A DNA stretch of 64,000 nucleotides from Parvularcula sp. LCG005. GTDB taxonomy: Bacteria; Pseudomonadota; Alphaproteobacteria; Caulobacterales; Parvularculaceae. The position numbers and the translations under genes are program-made. Shown here in pieces: positions 1 through 8,360 of the stretch. Positions within the stretch are counted from its first letter, which is position 1; each line of letters starts with the position of its first letter. A model generated the notes under the pieces. The model saw only the letters and a program-made list of their open reading frames with translations. It was not told where the DNA came from and made no database searches. The stretch lies in assembly GCF_032930845.1 (NCBI RefSeq), contig NZ_CP136758.1, positions 1,162,501 to 1,226,500 of the forward strand, given 5' to 3'.

Positions 1-1176
1 TCCGATCAGGGCTTCTCTTCAAGCTCGAACGGTTTTGGTGGCTTCACGGCCTCCTCCGAAAACGAACAGTCAAGCTACGCGATCTATACCGATCTGGAAG
101 CGGATGTGACGGAACGCTTGACCCTGCAGGGTGCGGTCCGCTTCGAGGATTATGAAGATTTCGGCACCACGACCAACTTCAAGGTCGCTGGTATGTACCA
201 CCTGACCGACACGTTCCGGGTGCGCTCGACCTTCTCTACGGGCTTCCACGCCCCAACGGCGGGTCAGGCGAATGTGACAAACGTGACGACCCAGAACGTC
301 AATGGCGTGCTGGTCGATCAGGGCACGATCCCGCTGGCATCGCGTCCGGGGCAGCTGGCAGCTGACTTTATCGAGGCCCGCGATGGCGGTCGTCCTGTGC
401 TGGGTACGGAAGAGGCAGAGAACTTCTCGGTTGGTGTCGTCTTTGGTCTTGGTCCGATGGACTGGACAATCGACTACTTCCACATCGATGTGGATGACCG
501 GATTGCCCTGTCTGCGAATGTCGACTTCCTCGATGCTCTCAATTTCGTTGCTGATGCCAACGGCCTCTCCGACTATTCTAGTGTGAGTTCGGCCATCACT
601 GGTCTTGCGGATGAGGGTGTCATCGTGCGCTCTGACTTCGCTGGCTTTGAGGATCTGAGTGAGTTCCGCTACTTTACCAACAGCTTCGACACGGTGACGG
701 AAGGCGTGGAAATCGTCGGCACCATGCCGCTGACGATCACGGAGACGGGCACGTCGAACGCCACGGTCGCTGTAGCCTATATCGACACGGAAGTGGACGA
801 TCCAGGTGCGATCAACCCGATCTCTGCTGGCCGGATCGCGGCTCTTGAAGAGCTTCTGCCGGAAGTGAAGGGAACGGCCACCTTCACGCACCAGGAAGAT
901 CGCTGGCGGGCCATGGTGCGCGGCATCTATTATGGTGAGTGGGAAGATACAGGCAACGGCACCGGCGAACAGGCGGCTGAATTTGTCGTCGACGCTGAGC
1001 TTGGTTTGAGCCTTTATGATGATCTTGAACTGATCGTCGGCGCTGCGAACCTGTTCGATGAGTATCCGGAGGAAAACCCCGATGCGTTGAGCCTTGGTCA
1101 GCTGTACCCGGAATCTGCTCCGATGGGCTTTGCGGGTGGCATGTACTACGTCAAGCTGCGCTACGTCTTCGATTGA
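1..1176 (+). CDS. TonB-dependent outer-membrane receptor, C-terminal part (5' end outside window)
   Basis: The reading frame is open from base 1 and ends at TGA 1174-1176. It encodes about 391 residues of alternating amphipathic strands typical of a TonB-dependent receptor barrel, which imports siderophores, vitamins or glycans across the outer membrane. Visible marks are repeated Tyr/Phe-rich strands, the family motif 'TGFHAPTAGQ' (usually RxPxxxQ-like), an 'ANLFDEYPEENPD' segment as in many receptors, and the terminal aromatic residue in 'LRYVFD'. The plug domain and TonB box lie upstream of the window. The substrate cannot be told. The family call is secure. A strong terminator follows, so the gene ends its transcription unit. 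Confidence 0.9.
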   Translation, partial: SDQGFSSSSNGFGGFTASSENEQSSYAIYTDLEADVTERLTLQGAVRFEDYEDFGTTTNFKVAGMYHLTDTFRVRSTFSTGFHAPTAGQANVTNVTTQNVNGVLVDQGTIPLASRPGQLAADFIEARDGGRPVLGTEEAENFSVGVVFGLGPMDWTIDYFHIDVDDRIALSANVDFLDALNFVADANGLSDYSSVSSAITGLADEGVIVRSDFAGFEDLSEFRYFTNSFDTVTEGVEIVGTMPLTITETGTSNATVAVAYIDTEVDDPGAINPISAGRIAALEELLPEVKGTATFTHQEDRWRAMVRGIYYGEWEDTGNGTGEQAAEFVVDAELGLSLYDDLELIVGAANLFDEYPEENPDALSLGQLYPESAPMGFAGGMYYVKLRYVFD

Positions 1177-1198
1177 TCCTTAGCCGATCATCCAAACT

Positions 1199-1232
1199 GG
1201 CCGCCCCGCTGAAAGGCAGGGCGGCCTTTTTT
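1199..1232 (+). terminator. Rho-independent terminator of the TonB receptor gene
   Basis: An 8-bp perfect stem, GGCCGCCC (1199-1206) with GGGCGGCC (1219-1226), is followed by six T. It lies 22 bases after the stop codon. Confidence 0.9.
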
Positions 1233-1340
1233 ATGGCGCATGGTCAATATCGCTTAACCACGTATATTGCAGAAAATTTTAAGTGTTGAGCGCACCGTCA
1301 GTGTACCGATGCAACAAGCCATCGGTGAAAGGAGACGGTC

Positions 1341-1820
1341 ATGATCTATCAGAAGATCTATTCAAGTCGTCGATATCCTGGAACGAGCCAGCTCTGCCTC
1401 GATCAGATCCTGCGCTCATCCACCGTGAACAACCACACCCTCGATATAACCGGGTTGCTTCTGGTGGAAGGCGGACGGTTCTTCCAGATCATTGAAGGGC
1501 CGCGCGATAATGTAGAGCTTCTCTACGCCATCATCGGGCGGGATCTGCGCCATGGCGAGTTGCACCCGATTGCCAATCGGCGGCGGGAGGAACGGTCATT
1601 CCCGCACTGGTCGATGGCGTTTCGCGAAGCCGACACGATCGAGCATGGGTCAAACTGCTTTGAACTGTCCCACGACACGGTGATGTGGGGGCCGCTTGCC
1701 CGGTGTGATACGCTGCTGCGGGGGCTGGTCGAAGATTTTCTGCAGCAGGCCAAACCTGATTGTCGCGGATGCGTCGAATTTTTCGGCGATCTGGCACCAT
1801 CCGAAACGCGTGCCCACTGA
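1341..1820 (+). CDS. Short BLUF-domain blue-light photoreceptor
   Basis: The 159-residue protein consists of one BLUF (blue light using FAD) domain plus a short helical tail, like PixD-type single-domain proteins. All photocycle residues are at canonical spacing: Tyr7, Ser9, Asn31, Gln49, Trp90 and Met92. These match AppA Tyr21, Ser23, Asn45, Gln63, Trp104 and Met106 in relative position. 'ITGLLL' and 'IIEGP' are further family marks. The start is chosen for GGAG at 1331-1334, seven bases from the ATG. No effector domain is fused, so output probably goes through a protein partner, not identifiable here. The gene stands alone after a terminator, so it should have its own promoter. Confidence 0.92.
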   Translation: MIYQKIYSSRRYPGTSQLCLDQILRSSTVNNHTLDITGLLLVEGGRFFQIIEGPRDNVELLYAIIGRDLRHGELHPIANRRREERSFPHWSMAFREADTIEHGSNCFELSHDTVMWGPLARCDTLLRGLVEDFLQQAKPDCRGCVEFFGDLAPSETRAH

Positions 1821-1858
1821 TCATACCGCGCCGCAGGCTCAGTAGTCGCACCGGCCAC

Positions 1859-2440
1859 TCAAACCGGCAGGTGCGGCAGAATGAAAGCAAGGATGGCGCC
1901 GGTGACGGCGCCGCCCAGATGCGCCTCATGGGAGATGCGGCCCGGACCGTTCATCGCAAAGGTCGTGTACGCCAGATAGAGCGCCGCAAAAACGAAGGCG
2001 GGCAGCGGGAGGATCATGAAGAAATAGAGGGTCTGGAACGGCTCCAGCACACAGAAGGCAAGGACGATTCCGGAGACAGCGCCTGACGCGCCGACGGACA
2101 TGTAATTCGGCTCGTTCTTCTTGCGCATCAGCGTGAAGATCTGTGCTCCAAGCTGCGAGCCAATGAACAGAATGGCAAAGCCGCCCGTGCCGAACAGATA
2201 TTCAACAGCCGGACCAAAAAAGTAAAAGGTCAGCATATTGATGACCAGGTGGCCGACATCGCCATGGAGAAACGCCGGCGTGAAGAGCCGGTAGTACTGT
2301 TTCTTCCGTGTTACGGATCCGACGTGGAACAGGTAGGCTTCCTGAAACGAACGGTCCATCCGCAGCCCGTAAAGGCTGACCAGTGGGATCAGCACAAGAA
2401 GGGCATACGCCAGCGGTGCGTAGGCGAGGGGGACACCCAT
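1859..2440 (-). CDS. Rhomboid-family intramembrane serine protease
   Basis: The 193-residue polytopic membrane protein has the rhomboid catalytic dyad: Ser119 in 'GASGAVSG' (GxSG motif) and His174 in 'HEAHLGGA'. The early motif 'FLHGDVGHLVINM' (residues 57-69) is the conserved L1/TM2 region with the oxyanion-side His and Asn. About six hydrophobic segments fit the basic six-helix rhomboid core. It cleaves transmembrane segments of other membrane proteins; substrates are unknown. It starts six bases after the ychF stop codon on the same strand, so the two are probably cotranscribed. No extra domains are present. Confidence 0.93.
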   Translation of the reverse strand: MGVPLAYAPLAYALLVLIPLVSLYGLRMDRSFQEAYLFHVGSVTRKKQYYRLFTPAFLHGDVGHLVINMLTFYFFGPAVEYLFGTGGFAILFIGSQLGAQIFTLMRKKNEPNYMSVGASGAVSGIVLAFCVLEPFQTLYFFMILPLPAFVFAALYLAYTTFAMNGPGRISHEAHLGGAVTGAILAFILPHLPV

Positions 2441-2446
2441 GCTGTG

Positions 2447-3544
2447 CTATGCCCCGGTACGGAAGTGCATCACGTCGCCGTCCTGCACAATGTACTCTTT
2501 GCCCTCGATGCGCTGTTTGCCGGCTTCCTTGGCGCCCTGTTCGCCGCCCAGAGTGACATAGTCCTCATAGGCAATCGTTTCTGCCCGGATGAATTTCTTC
2601 TCAAAATCCGTATGGATGACGCCGGCGGCCTCGGGCGCGCTCGCTCCCTTGCGCACGGTCCAGGCGCGCGCTTCCTTGGGGCCCGCCGTGAAATAGGTTT
2701 GCAGGCCGAGTAGCGTATAGCCTGAACGGATCAACCGGTTCAGCCCCGGCTCTTCCAGTCCAAGCTCTTCTAGATATTCAGCGGCTTCATCTTCATCGAG
2801 TGTCGCCAGTTCGGATTCGATCCGTGCACTGATGACAGTCGCGACAGCGTGTTCCTGCTCAGCACGCTCGAAGACCTTGGCTGAAAAATCATTGCCCGAT
2901 GCAGCGGACTCTTCGTCGACATTCGCGACGAAGAGGACCGGCTTCTGGGTCAGCAGCTGCAGTCCCTTCCATGCTTTCATTTCCTCAGGAGCAATTTCGG
3001 CAGCGCGGGCGGGCTGTCCTTCCTGCAGAAGCGCCAGCGCGCGATCGACCAGAACGAGGGTCGCCTTGGCCTCCTTGTCCTGTCCCTTGGCTTTTTTCTC
3101 AAGGTTCGCCCGACGTTTCTCAAGGCTTTCCATGTCCGCGAGCATCAGTTCGGTTTCAACGGTCTCAAAGTCTGCGATGGGGTCAACGCGGCCCTCGACA
3201 TGCGTGATATCGCCGTCTTCAAAGCAGCGCAGCACATATGCCACCGCGTCGACCTCGCGGATATTGGCGAGAAACTGGTTGCCAAGGCCTTCGCCCTTCG
3301 ACGCGCCTTTGACGAGGCCCGCAATGTCCACGAACTGGATGCGTGAGGGGATGATTTCCTTACTGCCGGCCGTTTCAGCCAGTTTTTTCAGGCGCGGTTC
3401 AGGCACCGCGACGTCGCCGACATTCGGTTCGATCGTACAGAATGGATAGTTTTCGGCCTGTGCCGCCGCTGTCTTGGTCAGCGCGTTGAACAGGGTCGAC
3501 TTGCCCACATTGGGTAGACCAACAATGCCGCATTTGAATCCCAT
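2447..3544 (-). CDS. ychF: Redox-regulated ribosome-binding ATPase YchF (OLA1 family)
   Basis: The 365-residue P-loop protein is of full family length. The G1 motif 'GLPNVGKST' is at residues 9-17, the switch region has 'DIAGLVKGASKGEGLGNQFL', and the usual NKxD guanine motif is replaced by 'NVDE', the reason YchF prefers ATP over GTP. A coiled-coil insertion ('ESLEKRRANLEKKAKG') and a C-terminal TGS domain (roughly residues 280-365) complete it. It binds ribosomes and is linked to stress and oxidative responses in other bacteria. Its ribosome-binding sequence is AAAGG nine bases before the ATG. It follows pth in the same direction, as in many proteobacteria. Confidence 0.97.
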   Translation of the reverse strand: MGFKCGIVGLPNVGKSTLFNALTKTAAAQAENYPFCTIEPNVGDVAVPEPRLKKLAETAGSKEIIPSRIQFVDIAGLVKGASKGEGLGNQFLANIREVDAVAYVLRCFEDGDITHVEGRVDPIADFETVETELMLADMESLEKRRANLEKKAKGQDKEAKATLVLVDRALALLQEGQPARAAEIAPEEMKAWKGLQLLTQKPVLFVANVDEESAASGNDFSAKVFERAEQEHAVATVISARIESELATLDEDEAAEYLEELGLEEPGLNRLIRSGYTLLGLQTYFTAGPKEARAWTVRKGASAPEAAGVIHTDFEKKFIRAETIAYEDYVTLGGEQGAKEAGKQRIEGKEYIVQDGDVMHFRTGA

Positions 3545-3565
3545 GGAACGGGCCTTTCGTCTCGG

Positions 3566-3625
3566 TGCGTCACCCTTTGGGACGCAGATATACTCGTGAA
3601 TGGGGCCCCTTAGCGGGGCGGGGCC
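3566..3625 (-). other. Hairpins in the pth-ychF intergenic region
   Basis: Two inverted repeats lie in the 117-bp gap. One is TGCGTC (3566-3571) with GACGCA (3581-3586), whose loop holds a nested CCC/GGG. The other is GGCCCC (3604-3609) with GGGGCC (3620-3625). Neither is followed by a T-run on the transcribed strand, so they look like mRNA structures or a weak terminator ahead of ychF. Confidence 0.4.
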
Positions 3626-3661
3626 GTAATGGGTAGGGGGCCTGTATCAGCGCAACGCGCC

Positions 3662-4372
3662 TCAATCGCCCTTGCCGATCAGATTTTTCAGGGCGTCGAA
3701 GGGTGAGGTTTTCTCGGACTTGGCCGGGGAGATCTCCGGCGCGGGCGCCGATGCCGGTTTGGCGGGGCGAGGGCCGGCCTCACCGCTTGGCGGCTGAACG
3801 ATGGCGGACATGAACCGGCCGGCCGCCGTCTCGTTCAGCGCCAGAAGATGGGGAATGGCCCGTCCCAGCCGCGACAGCATCTCGTCCAGATAGTCCTGCT
3901 GCTCAGCCTTGGAGAAGTCACCAAGGACCCAAGGCGTGACAGCGTCCTTGCGCCCCGGGTGGCCAATGCCGATCCGTACACGCCAGAAGTCCGGCCCCAT
4001 ATGGGCCGCGGTCGAGCGCAAGCCGTTATTGCCGGCCAGGCCGCCACCTTTTTTGACGCGCAGCTTAGCGGGCGCCAGATCGATTTCGTCGTGAAACACG
4101 ACAATCTGATCCGGCGTAATGTTGTAGAACCGCGCCGCTGCCGCCACGGCATTACCGGTCTCATTGTAGAATGTTTCGGGCTTCAAAAGCAGAACCTTGG
4201 CCGGTCCATCATCAGTCTGGATGATCGTATCCGTCACGTGACCGTTGAACTTCTTGCGCCACGCCGGAAAGCCCTGCGCCTCGGCAATGGCGTCGATGGC
4301 CATGAACCCGGCATTGTGCCGGTTTCTCGCATATTTCGCGCCCGGATTGCCGAGCCCCACCAATAAGATCAT
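3662..4372 (-). CDS. pth: Peptidyl-tRNA hydrolase
   Basis: The 236-residue enzyme releases peptides from peptidyl-tRNA that dropped off the ribosome. The N-terminus 'LLVGLGNPGAKYARNRHNAGF' region contains the substrate-binding Asn9 and catalytic His19. The motifs 'VFHDEIDLAPAKLRVKKGGG' and 'GNNGLRS' carry the conserved Asp and Asn of the active site. The catalytic domain ends near residue 190. A Pro/Ala/Lys-rich tail of about 45 residues follows, a common alphaproteobacterial addition. It lies downstream of rplY (with one GST gene between), echoing the widespread rplY-pth-ychF order. Confidence 0.97.
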   Translation of the reverse strand: MILLVGLGNPGAKYARNRHNAGFMAIDAIAEAQGFPAWRKKFNGHVTDTIIQTDDGPAKVLLLKPETFYNETGNAVAAAARFYNITPDQIVVFHDEIDLAPAKLRVKKGGGLAGNNGLRSTAAHMGPDFWRVRIGIGHPGRKDAVTPWVLGDFSKAEQQDYLDEMLSRLGRAIPHLLALNETAAGRFMSAIVQPPSGEAGPRPAKPASAPAPEISPAKSEKTSPFDALKNLIGKGD

Positions 4373-4423
4373 GGCCGACAGTTAGCTCGTGTCCGCTAAA
4401 AACAAAAGGCGGGTGGGGGCCGT

Positions 4424-5038
4424 TCAGGACAGGTCAATCGCGCTTTCAACCCGGCTGATCCAGGCGCTGATCTGAGGGTAGGGGCCAAGGTCAAACCCGC
4501 CTTCCGGGGCCCACCGTGTGTAGGCGACCAGGGCCACATCGGCGAGCGAGAGCTGATCACCTGCAAACCAAGATTGGCGATCGAGGTGATCCTCCATCCG
4601 GTTCAGGGCCGCGAGACCACGCTCATATTGCTGGGGATCGAGTTCGTCATCGTCCTTGCCCAGCCACACCTTCTGGAACCGGCGACCAGCGATATGGGGT
4701 TCATGGCTGTACTGTTCCCAGAACAGCCAAGCCATCATTCTGGCATGGTCGAAGGCTGCGGCGGGCAGGAGCGAGCGATCGGCCGCCAACTCGCACAGAT
4801 AAAGCATGATGGCATTGGATTCCGTCAGCACGTTGCCATTGGGCCAGCGGGCCATGGGCACCTTGGCGAAGGGGTTGACGGCGCGATAGGCGTGCGTGCG
4901 CGTGGCGCCCGCGACGAGGTCCATCTCGACAAAATCAAAGTCGAGGCCCACATGCCGGGCGACCCAGACCGTCTTCATGCAATTGCCGCTGCGACGCTCC
5001 CCGTAAAGCGTCAGCCGGTCGATAGATCTGTCTGGCAT
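4424..5038 (-). CDS. Glutathione S-transferase family protein
   Basis: The 204-residue protein has an N-terminal thioredoxin-like domain ('RLTLYGERRSGNCMKTVWVA', then cis-Pro in 'NPFAKVPMARW' and 'LTESNAIMLYL', the glutathione-binding ESxAI-type motif) and an all-helical C-terminal domain ('LSLADVALVAYTRWA'). It probably conjugates or reduces electrophiles with glutathione; the substrate is unknown. The frame extends upstream to 5104, but the ATG at 5038 is preferred because AGGA lies about eight bases before it and it leaves a usual N-terminus. It sits between rplY and pth on the same strand. Confidence 0.88.
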   Translation of the reverse strand: MPDRSIDRLTLYGERRSGNCMKTVWVARHVGLDFDFVEMDLVAGATRTHAYRAVNPFAKVPMARWPNGNVLTESNAIMLYLCELAADRSLLPAAAFDHARMMAWLFWEQYSHEPHIAGRRFQKVWLGKDDDELDPQQYERGLAALNRMEDHLDRQSWFAGDQLSLADVALVAYTRWAPEGGFDLGPYPQISAWISRVESAIDLS

Positions 5039-5185
5039 GGTCCTATCCTGTGTGTCCGCCTTATCCGTGTGCTGTCTTTCCGCCTTACGCAACGCAGAAA
5101 TCATGGGCTGGCCGATAGGATTTCGCGCATGAAAAAGCCCGGCGCAGAGGCCGGGCTGATATCTCGTTTTGAAAAGCTCAGTCGC

Positions 5186-5827
5186 TTATTCGTCGACGTT
5201 GATCGCTTCAACTTCATCGGCGTCCGGCGTGTCTTCGTCAGACCCGGCAGAGCGCATTGCTGATGGCGCAGCGATCGTGGCAATCGTGAAGTCACGATCG
5301 GTCACGGTCAGTTCAACACCGTCTGGCAGCTTGACCGACGAAATGTGAATGGCGTCGCCGACATCGGCAGACGACAGGTCGCATTCCAACGCCTCAGGAA
5401 TTGCCGTGGCGCTGGCCTTCACTTCGACTTCGTGACGAACGATATTCAGCACGCCGCCTTTATCGAGGCCTGGACACTTGTCCTGGTTCAGGAAGTGCAT
5501 GGGCACGTTCACGGTCAGGCGGGTCTTGGAGTCAACGCGCATCAGGTCGACGTGCATCGGCAGGTCCTTGACGGGATCGACCTGGATGTCGCGGCCGATG
5601 ACCTGCTGCTCTTTGCCGTCAACGCTGATTTTCGACAGAACGTCGATCAGGCGACCGGTCTGGTAGGCCTTGAGGACCTGGTTGTAGCGCAGCTTGATAT
5701 TGGCAGGCTCCTGGTCACCGCCATACAGGACCGCAGGGACCCAGCCATCGCGGCGAACGGCGCGGCTGCCGCCTGTACCGGCGCGCTTGCGCAATTCACA
5801 GTCAAATACAAATGCATCAGTTGCCAT
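5186..5827 (-). CDS. rplY: 50S ribosomal protein L25/general stress protein Ctc
   Basis: The 213-residue protein is the long CTC/TL5 form of L25, which binds 5S rRNA. The N-terminal L25 domain ('RKRAGTGGSRAVRRDGWVPAVLYG', about residues 12-36 onward) is followed by the beta-rich TL5 C-terminal domain from about residue 95 ('RLTVNVPMHFLNQDKCPGL'), ending in an acidic tail rich in Asp and Glu. It heads the leftward run of GST, pth, ychF and rhomboid genes. The 219-bp gap upstream is shared with the divergent alkB. Confidence 0.96.
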   Translation of the reverse strand: MATDAFVFDCELRKRAGTGGSRAVRRDGWVPAVLYGGDQEPANIKLRYNQVLKAYQTGRLIDVLSKISVDGKEQQVIGRDIQVDPVKDLPMHVDLMRVDSKTRLTVNVPMHFLNQDKCPGLDKGGVLNIVRHEVEVKASATAIPEALECDLSSADVGDAIHISSVKLPDGVELTVTDRDFTIATIAAPSAMRSAGSDEDTPDADEVEAINVDE

Positions 5828-6046
5828 CGTTATATCCTTTCAATCATCCCGCAAACAATTCGCTCAGGAGGTGTCCCTGATGTCCTCGGAATAAGAAATG
5901 CGGCACCCGTGGCGGGGCACCGCATTCCGGTTTCACCTGAAGTGCCGCGCTATAAGGGCGGACAGGCGTTGTGGCAAGGCCGTTTTGACAAGCGCCAGAG
6001 GCCGAGCTTACGCTTTGCGCATCAGAAGAAGGTTGGTTGACGACCC

Positions 6047-7189
6047 ATGACCCCTAGCGCGCGCCCAGATCAATGGCAGGATCCCAGACGGTGGATCTGG
6101 CCTTTTGCCCTGACGCTTTCACTCGTCCCACTCTTTATTATCCTTGCCTATCCACTAAGCGGGCAACCGCTTCTGCTGCTGGCGCCCATCGTCCTGGGAT
6201 TCGGGCTTGTACCTCTGCTGGATGCGATCGTGGGGGCGGACACGGCTAACCCCGCCGAAAAAGAAATGGAGGCGCTCAGCCGCGATCCCTTCTATGAAGC
6301 CGTCGCTTATGCGCTGATCCCGGCGCATTTTGCGCTTTTCATCGGTGCCGCGTGGCTGGCCACGACGCAGGCCATGCCCTGGTGGGGCTGGGTCGGGCTT
6401 GTTGCCGGGGTGGGCCTGATCAACGGCAACCTCATCAATATCGGGCACGAGCTGGGCCACAAGGGGGACCGTCGCAACCGCCTGATGGCCAAGGCTGCGT
6501 TATCGCTCTCCGGCTATGGGCATTTCACCATCGAGCATAATCAGGGGCACCACGTTATGGTCTCAACGCCGGAGGACTGCACCTCCGCCCGGTTGGGGGA
6601 GAGCGTCTACGCCTTCGGCTTGCGCGAGCTGCCGCAAACGTTTGCCAATGGCCTGCGCCGGGAGACAAGGCGGCTTGAGCGAAAGGGCCATGGCTTCTGG
6701 CATCCGGCCAATGACATCGTGCAGGGCTGGGCCATGACCTTGGCCGTGACGACAGTGCTGGTCCTGTGGCTGGGATGGGCCGCGTTGCCATTCATCCTCC
6801 TGCACCACGCTCTGTCTTGGATTGCGCTGACGGCTACGAACTATATCGAGCACTACGGCCTGTTGCGGCAACAGCGCGAAAATGGCCGATATGAGCCCTG
6901 TCAGCCCAAGCATTCGTGGAATGCCAATCAGCGCATTTCCAATATCCTGCTTCTGCAATTGCAGCGGCACTCGGACCATCACGCCTATCCGATGCGGCCC
7001 TATCAGTCGTTGAAAGACCATGCCGACGCGCCAAGCCTGCCCTCGGGATATCCGGGCTGCCTTCTCATGGCGGCGATCCCGCCCCTCTGGTTTGCGGTGA
7101 TGGACCCCCGCGTCATGGCGTGGGCGGACGGTCGGGTGGAGAACGCCAATCTGTGTCCGCGCGCGGCGCACCGATATCAGGCGGGGTAG
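6047..7189 (+). CDS. alkB: Alkane 1-monooxygenase (AlkB-type integral-membrane di-iron hydroxylase)
   Basis: The 380-residue membrane enzyme hydroxylates the terminal carbon of n-alkanes with electrons from rubredoxin. All histidine boxes of the AlkB family are present: HELGHK (134-139), EHNQGHH (163-169), the AlkB signature NYIEHYGL, and LQRHSDHHA (about 305-313). About six hydrophobic helices precede and separate the boxes. Together, NYIEHYGL and LQRHSDHH set AlkB apart from fatty-acid desaturases. No rubredoxin or rubredoxin reductase gene is adjacent, so these partners must be encoded elsewhere. The gene is divergent from rplY, and its stop is six bases from that of the convergent coq7. 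Confidence 0.95.
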   Translation: MTPSARPDQWQDPRRWIWPFALTLSLVPLFIILAYPLSGQPLLLLAPIVLGFGLVPLLDAIVGADTANPAEKEMEALSRDPFYEAVAYALIPAHFALFIGAAWLATTQAMPWWGWVGLVAGVGLINGNLINIGHELGHKGDRRNRLMAKAALSLSGYGHFTIEHNQGHHVMVSTPEDCTSARLGESVYAFGLRELPQTFANGLRRETRRLERKGHGFWHPANDIVQGWAMTLAVTTVLVLWLGWAALPFILLHHALSWIALTATNYIEHYGLLRQQRENGRYEPCQPKHSWNANQRISNILLLQLQRHSDHHAYPMRPYQSLKDHADAPSLPSGYPGCLLMAAIPPLWFAVMDPRVMAWADGRVENANLCPRAAHRYQAG

Positions 7190-7195
7190 CGGCTA

Positions 7196-7750
7196 TTACA
7201 CCTTCTCTGCCAGCTTGATGGCGAGGCGACAGCCCGCGCCGATCACGCCTTTCAAGACCGAATAGCCAAACGCATCTTCGGCGCCCTCGCTGATCGCGGT
7301 GTCGTGATGCTCGAGCTCTTCCTCGCGAAACTTTTCGATCGTGGCTTTGAGTTCTGGCTCGTGATCGCCCAGTTCTCCTGCCTGCTCCGCGTAGTGTTTC
7401 TCGATCACGCTTTCGACGGCGGTGGTGCAGGCCATCGCCGCCTTCTCTCCCATCAGGGCCGTCCCCGCGCCGAGCGCGAAGCCTGCTGCATTCCACAAGG
7501 GCGCCAGCAGGGTCGGACGGGTGCCCGTCTGGCGCAGCAGCTCACTGAAGGTGGCGAGGTGAGGTTGCTCGCCTTCCTCCATCTCTTTCAGGAGGTCGGC
7601 CATCCGCTCTTTGCCCTTCACGCGGGAAAAGACCGCATGCTGACCACGATAGATCGTCACCGCGCCGTATTCGCCAGCATGGTCCACACGGAGCATTTCC
7701 TTGATGCGCGGTAGGCGGGGGCCGGGAAGGGTCGGGGTCTGGTCAGTCAT
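7196..7750 (-). CDS. coq7: Demethoxyubiquinone hydroxylase, Coq7/CLK-1 family
   Basis: The 184-residue di-iron protein carries the three ligand clusters of Coq7: 'DHAGEYGA', 'EEGEQPHL' (ExxH) and 'EEELEHHDTA' (ExxH). It performs the C6 hydroxylation, the penultimate step of ubiquinone synthesis, in organisms using CLK-1 type enzyme instead of UbiF. The start is placed at 7750, where the ATG overlaps the dsbB stop as TAATG. The frame runs upstream to 7822, but that part overlaps dsbB and is not Coq7-like. The tight overlap implies translational coupling with dsbB. Confidence 0.94.
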   Translation of the reverse strand: MTDQTPTLPGPRLPRIKEMLRVDHAGEYGAVTIYRGQHAVFSRVKGKERMADLLKEMEEGEQPHLATFSELLRQTGTRPTLLAPLWNAAGFALGAGTALMGEKAAMACTTAVESVIEKHYAEQAGELGDHEPELKATIEKFREEELEHHDTAISEGAEDAFGYSVLKGVIGAGCRLAIKLAEKV

Positions 7751-8310
7751 TATACGCTCAGCTTTTCGCTTGCGACAGATGTAGGGCGGCGCTGCCACTG
7801 ACGCCACGTGGCCCATCCGCACAGGGCCGCCATGCCAGCGGAGATAAGAGCGTTATATCCTGCCATGGAAATACCGAGCATACGCCAAGCGGCGATCTCG
7901 CAGGGGGGACCGTCGAGCCCCGGGCCATTCAGGCTGCCCAGAATGTCGTCGGCGCTGACTTCTGTCGTCAACGCCCCACCGCCCGCCGCGCAGCCCGCAG
8001 GACCATCCCAGAAGTCCCACTCCACCCCGGCATGGAACGCGCCCATGTAGGTCGAATAAAGATAGACAAGGGTAAGAAGCCCCAGACCGACGAGCAACAG
8101 GCGGGGATCAAGGACGAGGCGGGTCATTCCCAGCGCGATGAGCGAGACGAACAGGGCCGCCCAGTGCACTTCCCGTTGGGAGAGACACAGGAGGCAGGGG
8201 TCAAGCCCGCCGACCTTCTCAAACAGATGCGCCCCGGCAAGAAGCGCAGCCGATACCAGCGCGGATAAAAGGAGTGGGCGGGACGACGGGGTCACAAGGG
8301 CATTCAGCAT
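7750..8310 (-). CDS. dsbB: Disulfide bond formation protein B family, quinone-linked
   Basis: The 186-residue, four-helix membrane protein re-oxidises DsbA in the periplasm and passes electrons to quinone. The first redox pair is Cys39-Leu-Leu-Cys42 in 'DPCLLC'. The second periplasmic pair is Cys107 and Cys137 ('GPAGC', 'GPPC'). 'LSQR' after the first pair includes the conserved Arg near the quinone site. It overlaps coq7 by one base (TAATG), which pairs a quinone-using enzyme with a quinone-making one. No dsbA is seen nearby. Confidence 0.93.
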   Translation of the reverse strand: MLNALVTPSSRPLLLSALVSAALLAGAHLFEKVGGLDPCLLCLSQREVHWAALFVSLIALGMTRLVLDPRLLLVGLGLLTLVYLYSTYMGAFHAGVEWDFWDGPAGCAAGGGALTTEVSADDILGSLNGPGLDGPPCEIAAWRMLGISMAGYNALISAGMAALCGWATWRQWQRRPTSVASEKLSV

Positions 8311-8360
8311 GGAAGGGGTTTACCGGAATTGTTGGGCCCTGCCACCTGCCACACGACGCC

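Noticed and set aside
70-891. Minus-strand frame opposite the TonB receptor
   Set aside because: The plus frame encodes a clear receptor; the reverse frame is compositionally a shadow.
5897-5926. Inverted repeat AATGCGG/CCGCATT between rplY and alkB as a terminator
   Set aside because: It lies in the divergent promoter region, upstream of both genes, and has no T-run; termination of either gene there makes no sense. It may be an operator but nothing supports it.
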